From Raphanus sativus (taxonomy: Eukaryota; Streptophyta; Magnoliopsida; Brassicales; Brassicaceae), in contig NC_079512.1 of NCBI RefSeq assembly GCF_000801105.2, positions 310,001 to 374,000 of the forward strand: a DNA stretch of 64,000 bases, read 5' to 3'. Position numbers and translations under genes: made by a program. The notes under the pieces are model-generated. The model made no database searches. It saw nothing but the letters and a program-made list of their open reading frames with translations, and was not told the DNA's origin. Shown here in pieces: positions 25,670 to 35,317 of the stretch; position 1 is the stretch's first letter; each line of letters begins with the position of its first letter.

Positions 25670-26560
25670 ATAGCCACGCTGTCTAGAGTAACATTGCATT
25701 TTTATAAAAAAATTAGTTAAAAACGGAGTAAAATCTTCTTCAATTTCATTCCATTTCCAACTCTAAAATGGAGTAATGGCTAGTTACTCCATTTATAGAG
25801 TAATCTTACTTATTAGTAATGAGTCATTACTCAATTTTAGTATTATTTTTTTATTGTGAAATAGTCTTTCAAATCTTTAGTGTTTTTATTTTTTATTTAA
25901 ATAATATTTTAAAATGATATAATAACATAAGTAAACAATATATTCATTATTTAATAAATAACATATTTAAAAAATAATAACAGAAAATAAAGATAACATA
26001 AAAATATCTACGGTTGTGTTTTGCTATTGTGAAAGGACATGTTCGGTTTTGGAGAAAAATGTTTTACATGATATCATGACTACATAGTATAATTTTACAT
26101 GATAATTGAAGATGAGCGTAAATTCGATGCAGCAATCAAAACTGCAGAAGATGAAAATGTTTGATTTCAAATTTTTCTTGCTCTATCTAGGGATATCAAA
26201 GATAAAGAAGCTTACTATTCATTAGAAAATGCATTAGTTGATTATTTGTGAGAAAAATATTATAATAACATTATTGAACCAATTTACATACTGTCTTTTA
26301 ATTTATTTTTATGATTTCTTGTTCTATTTAACAATAAATGTTTAATTTAAATAAATTTTATTTTAAGAAAATTTTGTAAGTTGAGGTTAATTGGTAAATT
26401 TTTATAAGTATAAGATATTATTAATAATTATTAATAAAATATATTATTTTTAGAGTAAAATATTGAATAATACATTAGAGTAAAACTTTACTCCAATGTA
26501 TTATGTTTGTGTTGCACCATTTTAGAGTAAAATATAGAGTAATACATTGGGGATGCTATA
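25670..26560 (+). mobile_element. PIF/Harbinger DNA transposon relict
   Basis: The right end, near 26520-26553, reads 'tagagtaatacattggggatgct', the reverse complement of the AGCATCCCCAATG-type terminus of Brassicaceae Harbinger elements. The left part has related 'actccatttatagagtaat' stretches near 25780-25805. Inside, on the plus strand at about 26113-26260, the reading DERKFDAAIKTAEDEN is followed after a stop by SRDIKDKEAYYSLENALVD, which resembles the C-terminus of HARBI1/ALP1-like transposases. Stops interrupt it. The outer left boundary is not sure and no target-site duplication was confirmed. Confidence 0.6.
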
Positions 26561-27440
26561 AAAAAATAGTAAATTCATCTGGAAACATAACTGTTGCTCT
26601 ATATGTTGTCAATTAATTTATGTTTTTTTTTTGTTTAGGCTTTACTGACAAAAATGGAAACAAATAAGAAATATTCGAAATGAGAAAAAAAAAACAACAT
26701 CAGCATCATAATAAGTCCTAGTTAACTACAAGAAGTTAAATGGAGAAATGAATACCTAAAATAGCAAATGTGATTAAGATAAAAAAAAAAGGTAAAATGA
26801 TTAGCTAACAAAAAAGTTATGATCAATCACATACTTCAAATTGAAACACTAATCACATAGAAATCAAGAGTTTCTTCCACAATATGTTGTTTCAGTTTTC
26901 TCTTGGTCAAAACAGTCAAAGAGTACCATAAATAAGCATTACTTTATAATAAAACAAAAAGTTTATAAATTTTGAAAAGCTGAATAATTAAATTTAGTAA
27001 CTTTAAACCAAGCAGGCTCCTAACCCGTATCCCGCTCACTTGCTTTGCATAAAAAGCGAATTAACATTTACTCTCTTCCCATCTGCCCCCAAAGCTCCCT
27101 TCCAGAGAGCTCCCACAAAAGAAAAAAAGAAAAAAGGAGTTTTCTTTTTTTTCGTTTTTTGTCGAAGCAGAGTAAGTATTAATCTCAGTCTGTGTTTGTT
27201 TTCAGGGGTCAATAAGAAAATGTGGATGGTAGACTCGTCTTCTTACTTGGTGTTTGTTTGTAAGAAGGGATCGATAGATCTCTTGAAGCTCCAAATTATC
27301 CTCACTGCTTTAGCTTGGATACACATATCTCTCTACGTCCTTTCTCTTGACATCTTCACTGATTTTTCTACTTTTATACTTGACAGATCTATCTCTATAT
27401 AGCAAATGTGCTGCTAAGACCACCCAATAGGATCAGTCTC
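26561..27440 (+). promoter_or_regulatory. Promoter and spliced leader region of CYCA2;4
   Basis: No gene is seen in 26561-27000. The leader probably begins near 27050. A good donor, AG|GTAAGT, lies at 27172, and a pyrimidine-rich acceptor ending TTGACAG lies at 27386, giving a likely 215-base leader intron. A nearer acceptor at 27205 would leave only 34 bases, too short for a plant intron. A 60-codon open frame starting near 27220 would be removed with this intron. Confidence 0.45.
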
Positions 27441-27445
27441 AATAA

Positions 27446-29250
27446 ATGGTGATGGAGAAAGATGTTTCAGGAAACAACAGCACCATTCCGCTCCTTGATC
27501 GTCCTGTAACTCGTGCCTTTGCTGCTTCTTCTAAACTGATTACATCTTCTTCAGATGTGGCTCCCATTACACTGATCAACCAGGGAAGGGTTAACTGTAA
27601 AAGAAGAGCCTTCCAGGATGATGCCAATGCACCTAAGAAGAAGAAGAAGAAGAAGAAGCGAGCTCTTCTTCTTCTTAAAGATATCACAAACGTTACCTCC
27701 TGCTATCATCATTCTTCCTTCAATGCACCTAAAATTCAGGTTGTTCTTCTACAAATATTAATCCTGCTTTTTTTTTTTTTTTCTTAAATTGACAAGAAGT
27801 ATGTATGTTTGTTGCTGAAAATTGTGGTTTCTTTCCCAATTCTTAGGTGAAGCAGATAAAGAAGAAAAGGGCAGGTTCTTCCAGGGTGGCAGGAGTAAGC
27901 TTGTCTCGCTGTACAGCCACAAACAAAGAAGCATCTTGTAGCTTTATCGAAAAGCCGAGTTCCAGGTTGCCTCCTAGACCCCCTGGGAGATCCACTGTGG
28001 CAAGTAGCTCAAAATTGATTGACATTGATTCAGATGATCCTTTACTCTGTAGCCTATATGCACCTGAAATCCACTACAACATGCGTGTTGCTGAGCTGAA
28101 ACGCAGACCACTTGCTGGTTTCATGCAAAGAGATGTGACTGAGAGTATGAGGGGAATTCTGGTTGATTGGCTTGTAGAGGTCTCAGAGGAATACACACTT
28201 TCATCTGACACTCTCTACCTAACAGTATATCTCATCGATTGGTTTATGCATGGGAACAACTACATTGAAAGACAAAGACTTCAATTGCTCGGCGTCACTT
28301 GTATGCTCATTGCTTCGTAAGTTCGTTCACCCTCATAAATAAATCTCTTCTTTTTATCTCAGAAACTCAAAGCTTGTTCTGAAAGGGAGATCATTCTTGA
28401 AACTTTGTTTAAAAGGAAGTACGAGGAAATCAATGCGCCACGCATCGAAGAGTTCTGCTTCATCACTGATAACACTTACACAAGAGAAGACGTCCTGGAA
28501 ATGGAGTGCCAGGTACTGAAGCATTTTAGCTTTCAGATCTACACTCCCACTTCAAAAACATTTCTCAGGAGGTTTCTCCGAGCAGCTCAATCTTCTCACT
28601 TGGTATTTTACATTTTAGTTATGTTCTGAATATCTATCAAACATTTTAGCAGAAAGATTGAAACTGTTTTTTATTTTATTTTGGGAATAATGTGTTGAAA
28701 TGCAAAGATGATGGCAAGTGTGGAAATGGAGTTTCTGCCGAATTATCTGACGGAATTGACGTTAATAGAGCATCAGTTCTTGAAGTTCTTACCTTCGGTG
28801 ATCGCTGCATCGGCTGTTTTTCTTGCCAAGTGGACAGTGAACCAATCAAGCCACCCTTGGGTCTCTTCTTCTTTAAAACACACACATCATGTATTTGTCG
28901 CCTATGTTGTGTTCCACGAATCTTGAAACTCACAAAAGAGTTTTTTTTTTTTAATTTCATTTTGTGTGTATAGAATCCAACACTGGAGCATTACACAACG
29001 TACAAAGCCTCGGATCTGAAAGCATGTGTTGAGGCCATGCAAGAGCTGCAGCTTAACACCAAAGGATGTCCCTTAAACTCTATACGAACCAAGTATAGAC
29101 AAGACAAGGTTAATAATCTCAGTTTTTGGTTTGGTTTGGTTCCATCGATTGCATTATAAATAAATGTAACGGCTTTTTTGTTTGCAACTTTAACAGTTTA
29201 AATCCGTGGCTGTGCTCACTTCTCCTAAGATACCTGACGGTCTATTCTGA
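27446..29250 (+). CDS. CYCA2;4: A2-type cyclin
   Basis: Six exons, 27446-27739, 27847-28316, 28416-28602, 28708-28860, 28974-29108 and 29197-29250, join in frame to 430 residues. A2 cyclins bind CDKs, mainly CDKB1;1 in Arabidopsis, and hold cells in mitotic cycles rather than endoreduplication. The cyclin box begins MRGILVDWLVEV at about residues 199-210; a second fold follows to the end at PDGLF. It matches At1g80370 in order and content. The N-terminus has eight Lys before the destruction box, which reads RALLLLKDITN at about residues 72-82; A-type cyclins usually have a nine-residue form, so two Leu seem to be added. Exon 4 could use the AG before either Met, shifting the junction slightly. 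The N-terminus is otherwise typical. Confidence 0.94.
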
Positions 29251-29259
29251 GAAAAAAGA

Positions 29260-29751
29260 GAGAATTAAACCGAGCGGTTCATCTTGTAACCGATAGATAA
29301 CACGAAGACTGTAAAACAGTAGCAATCTTTCCACGGTCTCATATCATTCCAAGAATACCCGGTATAATCCGGTTTAGTGTAGATTTGTTTGGTTCTTCCA
29401 AACCTGATTTTGTTCTTTAATAAGAACGAGAAAAAATTGTAAGTCGTCGGACCGGAATCGGAAATACATTTTTCTTTTCTCGCGGAATATTTTTGCTTTG
29501 AGGTTCGGAGTAATTAATTATTTAATTAAAAGACTGCAGCAGTTAGAAAAAATGAAGTGACGTCATTGGTTTAAAAAAAATAGAATTGGACATTTTTTGT
29601 ATTTAAAAAAAAAAGGGATTTGACAATAATGACAGAGATTGACAGAGCATTAACTACACATTTATCACTGAGGAATATTATGTTTTATTTTTAGAAAATA
29701 ATAATAGAAAAATATCAGCAGTTCATTTGCTTCTCCTTCCTAACGCTGCTT

Positions 29752-29754
<3 letters not shown>
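29260..29754. other. Spacer between CYCA2;4 and GLYK
   Basis: Holds the CYCA2;4 3' region and the GLYK promoter. No further gene was seen. It is AT-rich with several A-runs. Confidence 0.4.

Positions 29755-29805
<51 letters not shown>
29755..29805 (+). repeat. (GA)n microsatellite directly before the GLYK start
   Basis: About 51 bases of uninterrupted GA repeat end right at the ATG at 29806, so the repeat forms the last part of the leader. GAGA tracts bind BPC-type factors in plants (known); length changes here would alter the leader. Confidence 0.9.
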
Positions 29806-29810
<5 letters not shown>

Positions 29811-32249
29811 GAGGGGGGCAAGTTTGATATGGTCTTCTTGTCCATGGCAGGCGAGTCTTGGGCAGCAATCTACTACTACTACTACTACTAATAATAGATT
29901 TTATATCAAAGCCGTTCCCTTTCCTTGTCACTCTTACAATACTTTAAATTTCAAAAGACGTTTTCTTTCATCTTCCTCCTCCTCCGATGTCGTCACCGCT
30001 TCTTACTCCTCCCCGGTTCAAGGCCGTGACTCAATGTCTGGTAAATAAAAAACACGACGCCCTCCTCTTCCCTCCTTTATTCTCTCATTTTCATTTCTTC
30101 TACTAATTTTAAGGTTTGATTCTGTATTTTTTTCTTTTTTTTTTTTGAAGTTTCAAAGTTTTGATCTTTTTGTGACACTTTCGTTTTGAATTTATAAAGA
30201 ACTTGTGATTACTAAGCCATAATTCTTTTTCTTGGAAGATTAATTAACCTTTCTTATTTATTAATTTTTTTTATGACTAGGTTGCTCGTGGATTCAAGAC
30301 AGTTCGATGGTTCTTGATTCGCCCTTGAAGAAATGCTCGGCGTTACCTAACAAAACAACAGTGGATGTCTCTTCAGTGTCTGACCTTTTCGAGTTCATTT
30401 GCTCTGGTCCACTCGTAGACAAGATCGGTATCACTCCTGAAAATGTCGGTCAATCCATTGACAAATGGTTACTATACGGCTCCCAGCTCTGCAGACTCTT
30501 TCAGCTTAATGTGCTTATGCTCACCGTTCCTCAGAAAGCCAGGCTTTACCATTACTACATCCCCGTCTTTGTTTGGTGCCAAGATCAGATTGCTCTTCAT
30601 AGCTCCGAGTTTAAAGATGGAGATGATGTGCCTCCACTTGTGGTACCCTAGCTACTAATAATTGTCTTTCTTTCTTTGGTATTAATATTGTCTTTAAAAT
30701 TTAATGATATGGAGATGATGTGATGCAGATTGGATTTAGCGCGCCTCAAGGATGTGGCAAGACTACACTTGTCTTTGCCCTTGATTATCTTTTCAAAACT
30801 ACCAAAATGTAACACCATTAAAATTTACTGCACCACTTTTAAATTCCTCCTTAGTGATCTAACTAAAAGCGAATATCTCTCAGGAAGTCGGCGACAATAT
30901 CCATAGACGATTTTTACTTGACTGCACAAGGCCAGGTATGATTTTTACTTTGTCTGTATTCTTTCCCTTCTCCGTTTGTTTTATTTATTTATTTTGTTGT
31001 CTCAGGCTAAATTGAGAGAAGATAATCCAGACAATGCACTCCTAGAGGTAAACTCCTCTTCTTCTTTTCCTCAACATGTTGTATTTTCTTCTTTAGTTTG
31101 AAAACATCTTGATTTTGTATCATATCATATATATATGTATGTTGTTATGCAGTATCGTGGGAATGCAGGAAGCCATGATCTTCCATTCTCTGTGGAAACA
31201 ATAGAAGCCCTGACTCAACTGACCAAGGACGGTTAGTATAGTTTCCATCAATACTCTTTGCTGTTGTTAAACCTTTTATTTTACCCTAGTGAGTTTTTTG
31301 TTTGGTCATTTTAACAGGCATGAAGATGAAAGTTCCTCGGTACGATAAAGTGAGTGTCACTGCTTGATTTTACCTTCTCTGCCTGTATCACTTTGTATAA
31401 TAAACACACAGAACCAAGTCTTAATTATTCCTATTTTGATGGGCAGTCTGCTTATAGCGGAAGGGGTGACAGAGGCGATGCAACAACATGGCCTGAAGTT
31501 GAAGGACCTCTAAAGGTATATATATATATATATATTTCTATCTTCTTTGTCAAGTATTATACATTTGTTTGTTTTGTTTTGGTTTTTCAGGTGATTCTAT
31601 TTGAGGGATGGATGCTTGGTTTTAAACCCCTTCCTGCTGAAGCCGTTAAAGCAGTGGATCCCCAGGTTATATCTCAAGAGTGTACTAATACAACGATATA
31701 CATCTGATATCACTTAATTGAAAACTCTGGTCTGTTTCTATAATAAGCTGGAGACAGTGAATAAGAACCTGGAAGCGTACTACGAGGCATGGGACAAGTA
31801 CATCAATGCTTGGGTGGTCATCAAAATCAAGGACCCAAGTTATGTTTACCGGTGGCGTCTTCAGGTTTTTTTATATTATCTACTTAATCAACCAATAAAA
31901 AATGAGAACAGTACAACTATACTGTGGTTTGGTTTTTTGGACAGGCGGAAATAGCAATGAGACAGGCTGGGAAAGAAGGGATGTCAGATGATGAGGTATT
32001 TATTTGTAACGTTTTGACTGTGTTAAGACAGTTAATAACTAGTAGTACTCTAGTCTTGTGCTTATTAGTATATAATAATGTTTGAAAAATATATATGTGT
32101 TACAGGTGAATGACTTTGTGTCGAGGTATTTACCGGCATATAAGGCGTATCTTCCGACGCTTTACGCTGAAGGACCAAGCGGCTCGGAACCTGAGCGTGT
32201 CCTTGCCATAGATATCGATGAAGAAAGGAACCCTATACTCGCTACCTAA
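29806..32249 (+). CDS. GLYK: D-glycerate 3-kinase, chloroplast
   Basis: Twelve exons, 29806-30040, 30281-30642, 30729-30808, 30884-30935, 31006-31047, 31153-31231, 31318-31349, 31447-31515, 31591-31665, 31748-31864, 31945-31995 and 32106-32249, join in frame to 445 residues (about 456 in Arabidopsis). The enzyme phosphorylates glycerate to 3-phosphoglycerate with ATP, the last step of photorespiration, in the chloroplast stroma. The first 70 or so residues are Ser/Thr-rich, with few acidic residues, as expected for a transit peptide. The P-loop is PQGCGKTTL (about residues 205-213, K210), followed by SIDDFYL, a kinase signature. Downstream, LFEGWMLGF and the C-terminal VNDFVSRYLPAY block complete the fold. 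It matches At1g80380. Confidence 0.97.
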
Positions 32250-33222
32250 TTACACATCATGTTGTATGTAAAAAGAATATAACATTTCTCTTCCTTGTGT
32301 CTTTTGACATGCTATATTGTTTCTTACATTGTGTACAGCAAAGTTTTAGCTATTATGCAATAACACTATTTTTTTCACATAATTTTCTTTTTAAAAGAAT
32401 GAACACAATTCAAAATACACACATATAAGATTTGTTTAAACTGGAAAGAAATGTGCTAAAATAGTAACTCTGCAAAAAGGCACACACATTGTAAAGAATG
32501 AAAGGAAAGCCACAAGCGAGGAGCTAAAGAGGAGCGTCGGATTAAGATATTTAGAAAGAAGAACCCTCAAGATCCAACGGTTAGAATCTCAGGGGCATAA
32601 CGAAGTCTCCTCATCACTCTCCTTCCTTCTCCCAAATTACACTGCGAAAGCTCTCATCTTTCTTTTTGTCTCCTCGTCAAAGACCAACATCACAGCTTTC
32701 TCTCTGCAGTTTAAATCGTGTGATTGTCTCTGCCAAAGCTTTTTCCAATTCTGGTAAAACCCATACTCTTCTTCTTCTTCTTCTTCGTCTGTGTTCGGAA
32801 TTGGAATTGCCACAGAAGGATTGAAATTGTGAACTTTGAATCCTGGTTTTGGGCTTCTTTCTATAAAGATCGGAACTTGATGGGTTCCAAAGAGTCAAAC
32901 TTGAATATTGGGTCTTACTTTTAATTTAATTAAAGGGTCTCTGAGATTTGGCCAATTCTACGTTTCTTCCTTCATTTGATTTGTTGGATCCTAAAGTTTA
33001 AAACTTTGCTCATGGGGTTTGTTTACCTGTGAATGTCTCTGTAACAGGTGGGTGGCCTCTTTAGCCTTTTTTTTTTTGTTCTTGGGTTGCTCTGCTACTG
33101 AGTTGAGCTGGAATGTCATCGCTACAAAATGACATGTCAACAACAACTGGGAACCTCTCTCTCTAGTAGTAGTAGTAGCTGACTTGTGCGGCTCTTTTCA
33201 GCTTTCTTTTGATATTTTTTAG
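32250..33222. other. Spacer between GLYK and the RING gene, where IAA15 would be expected
   Basis: No coding sequence resembling an Aux/IAA protein (no DLxLxL, GWPPV or PB1 block) was seen on either strand, although Arabidopsis has IAA15 (At1g80390) at this point. The region from about 32600 holds a TC-rich leader of the RING gene with a (CTT)n run near 32766-32788 and possibly a leader intron: a 'taacag|gtggg' acceptor is near 33048. Confidence 0.5.
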
Positions 33223-34726
33223 ATGGACGTTGGTCGAAATACAACCCAAACTGATCAAGATCCTTTGTTAATGGAACACCACATTACTCACGAGCACATC
33301 GTTGACATCACTACCAATGACAATGACGATGACTCTTCTTCATCTACTTCTTCTCTCGATGACCTTACTCCACATCATCATCATCAGCTTCAAGTTCAAC
33401 AGAGGATATCATCATCTAACGCTCCTCCTTCTCATCAAAGAGCAGCAGATGATGGGAGGAATGGTAGCCGCACTACTAGTACTAGTACTAGTAGTAGTAG
33501 AAGGAGTCCATTGAATTCTGGCCTTTGGATTTCTGTTGAGTTAGTTGTCACCGTGGCTCAGATCGTTGCTGCCATTGTTGTTATGGTTCTTGCTAAAGAT
33601 GAACACCCCGAAGCCCCATTGTTTACATGGGTTGTTGGTTATACATCCGGCTGTGTTGCCACTCTCCCTATCCTCTATTGGCGTTTCCGCACTTATAACC
33701 GAGGTGGTACAGGTGGCCAAGAACGTGGTGGTGCTACTTCTTCTTCTACTCAAGGCAATAATAATAACCCTTCAGAGTCCACACCATATACACCCGTCTC
33801 TGCGGATCAACTCCCACCGGACGAAGAAACCACCACCACTAGGAACAATCAAGTTGGGGATAGCTTAAGAACAAGGTACACCAAGCAATTTGTTTCCTCT
33901 TTTTTTGTTTGGTTAGTTAGTTAGGAGAAGTCTAGACTAATCTTTATTATGACTCTTTGTGTGCAGCAGATTGAATGGGCTAGTGGACCATTTCAAGATG
34001 GCCATTGACTGTTTCTTTGCGGTGTGGTTTGTTGTGGGGAATGTATGGATCTTTGGAGGTCACTCATCTCCTTCTGATTCTCCTAAACTCTACAGGTCGG
34101 CTTGGCTTCATCCACTCTTTTTATTGACCCAAATGGATGAGAAATTTGAACTCTGAAACACTCATGTTTTTTCTTCTCTGTTTGCAGGTTATGTATAGCG
34201 TTCCTTACTTTCAGCTGCATAGGATACGCAATGCCTTTCATACTGTGCGCAACCATCTGTTGTTGTCTGCCTTGCTTGATCTCTGTTCTCGGTTTTCGGG
34301 AAAACTTCTCACAAACTAGAGGAGCCACTGCTGAGGCCATCAACGCACTGCCTGTCTACAAGTTCAAAACTAAAAGCAGAAATGATTTGGAGTTTTCAGA
34401 GGAAGGTGAAGGTGGCTTTCTTCTGTTGGGGTCTGAGAAGAAACGTCTTATATCAGGGGAAGATGCTGTAAGTAACTTTTAACACTCCCTAGGTTTAGTA
34501 TAATTGTGTATGGGAGGGGAGTAGAATGTGCCTAACTATTCTTTGGATGTTATTGCAGAGCTGTTGCATCTGCTTGGCCAGATATGGAGACGATGAAGAA
34601 GTAAGAGAGCTGCCATGCTTACATGTCTTTCATGTAGACTGTGTTGACAAATGGCTTAAAATCAATGCCACTTGCCCTCTCTGTAAAAATGAGGTCGGAG
34701 AAAGCAGCACTTCTTCCTCCTCGTAG
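33223..34726 (+). CDS. RING-H2 membrane E3 ubiquitin ligase, RIE1-like
   Basis: Four exons, 33223-33875, 33967-34095, 34188-34467 and 34559-34726, join in frame to 409 residues, close to At1g80400. A Ser/Thr/His-rich cytosolic N-terminus leads to about four membrane segments (roughly residues 101-125, 132-154, 232-250 and 265-295), the last with several Cys. The C-terminal RING-H2 finger has the spacing C-x2-C-x14-C-x-H-x2-H-x2-C-x10-C-x2-C, with all eight zinc ligands present, and a Trp after the fifth and sixth ligands that contacts E2 enzymes. The expected role is E2-dependent ubiquitin transfer at a membrane; the target is unknown. The exon 2 acceptor is CAGCAG, so either Ser-Arg or Arg alone can be encoded at the junction, both in frame. 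Simple repeats in exon 1 encode Ser/Thr runs. Confidence 0.93.
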
Positions 34727-35317
34727 ACTAAAAAGCTGAGAGAGACCTCTCACTCATCTATTCCCACATCGAGTTTGTCTTGTGTATAATATAGTCTTTA
34801 AAGACTTGTATAGTTGAGATTTGAGAGATTGCTTTATTCATTTTGTTTGTTCCAACAGATGTAACTTTTCCACATCAATAAATCTCCAAAATAATGGTGT
34901 TGTTGGGAGGCATGTAGATGCAAACACCACATAAAGAAAAGGCTACCAAATGTTAAAAAGCTTTAAGCAAAGAGATAATGTAGTAGTGGGGGTGAATAAA
35001 AATGATGTGGAGGAGTAAAAAAGGGTACAACAACAAAGGAAAGCTCGAAACATCCTCGTAAAGTGCCGAAAGAGAGAAAACAAAACGAAAAGAGAGACAA
35101 AAAGATCCTTTCTTTCTCTGTGCCATTGTGTTCATCAGACTTGAGAAACCCAGCCTCCTTATATAGATCAAACAGTTAATACACATTTGGCGTGTTACAA
35201 CTCCAAACATCTTTTGTTCCACACCTCTGCAAAAAACATTCATCAAGTATATGATCGAAGGTCTGCAACAACGGATCCTCTGTCTTCGTGCCTCTTTTAT
35301 TAATACAAAAAAGAGCT
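34727..35317. other. Spacer between convergent RING and NAA15 genes
   Basis: Holds the two 3' ends facing each other. AATAAA-type signals occur near 34878 (plus strand). No other gene was seen; an open frame at 34953-35246 on the minus strand has no family resemblance. Confidence 0.45.

Noticed and set aside
27217..27402. Open frame upstream of CYCA2;4 as an upstream ORF
   Set aside because: It falls within the likely leader intron 27172-27386 and has no family resemblance.
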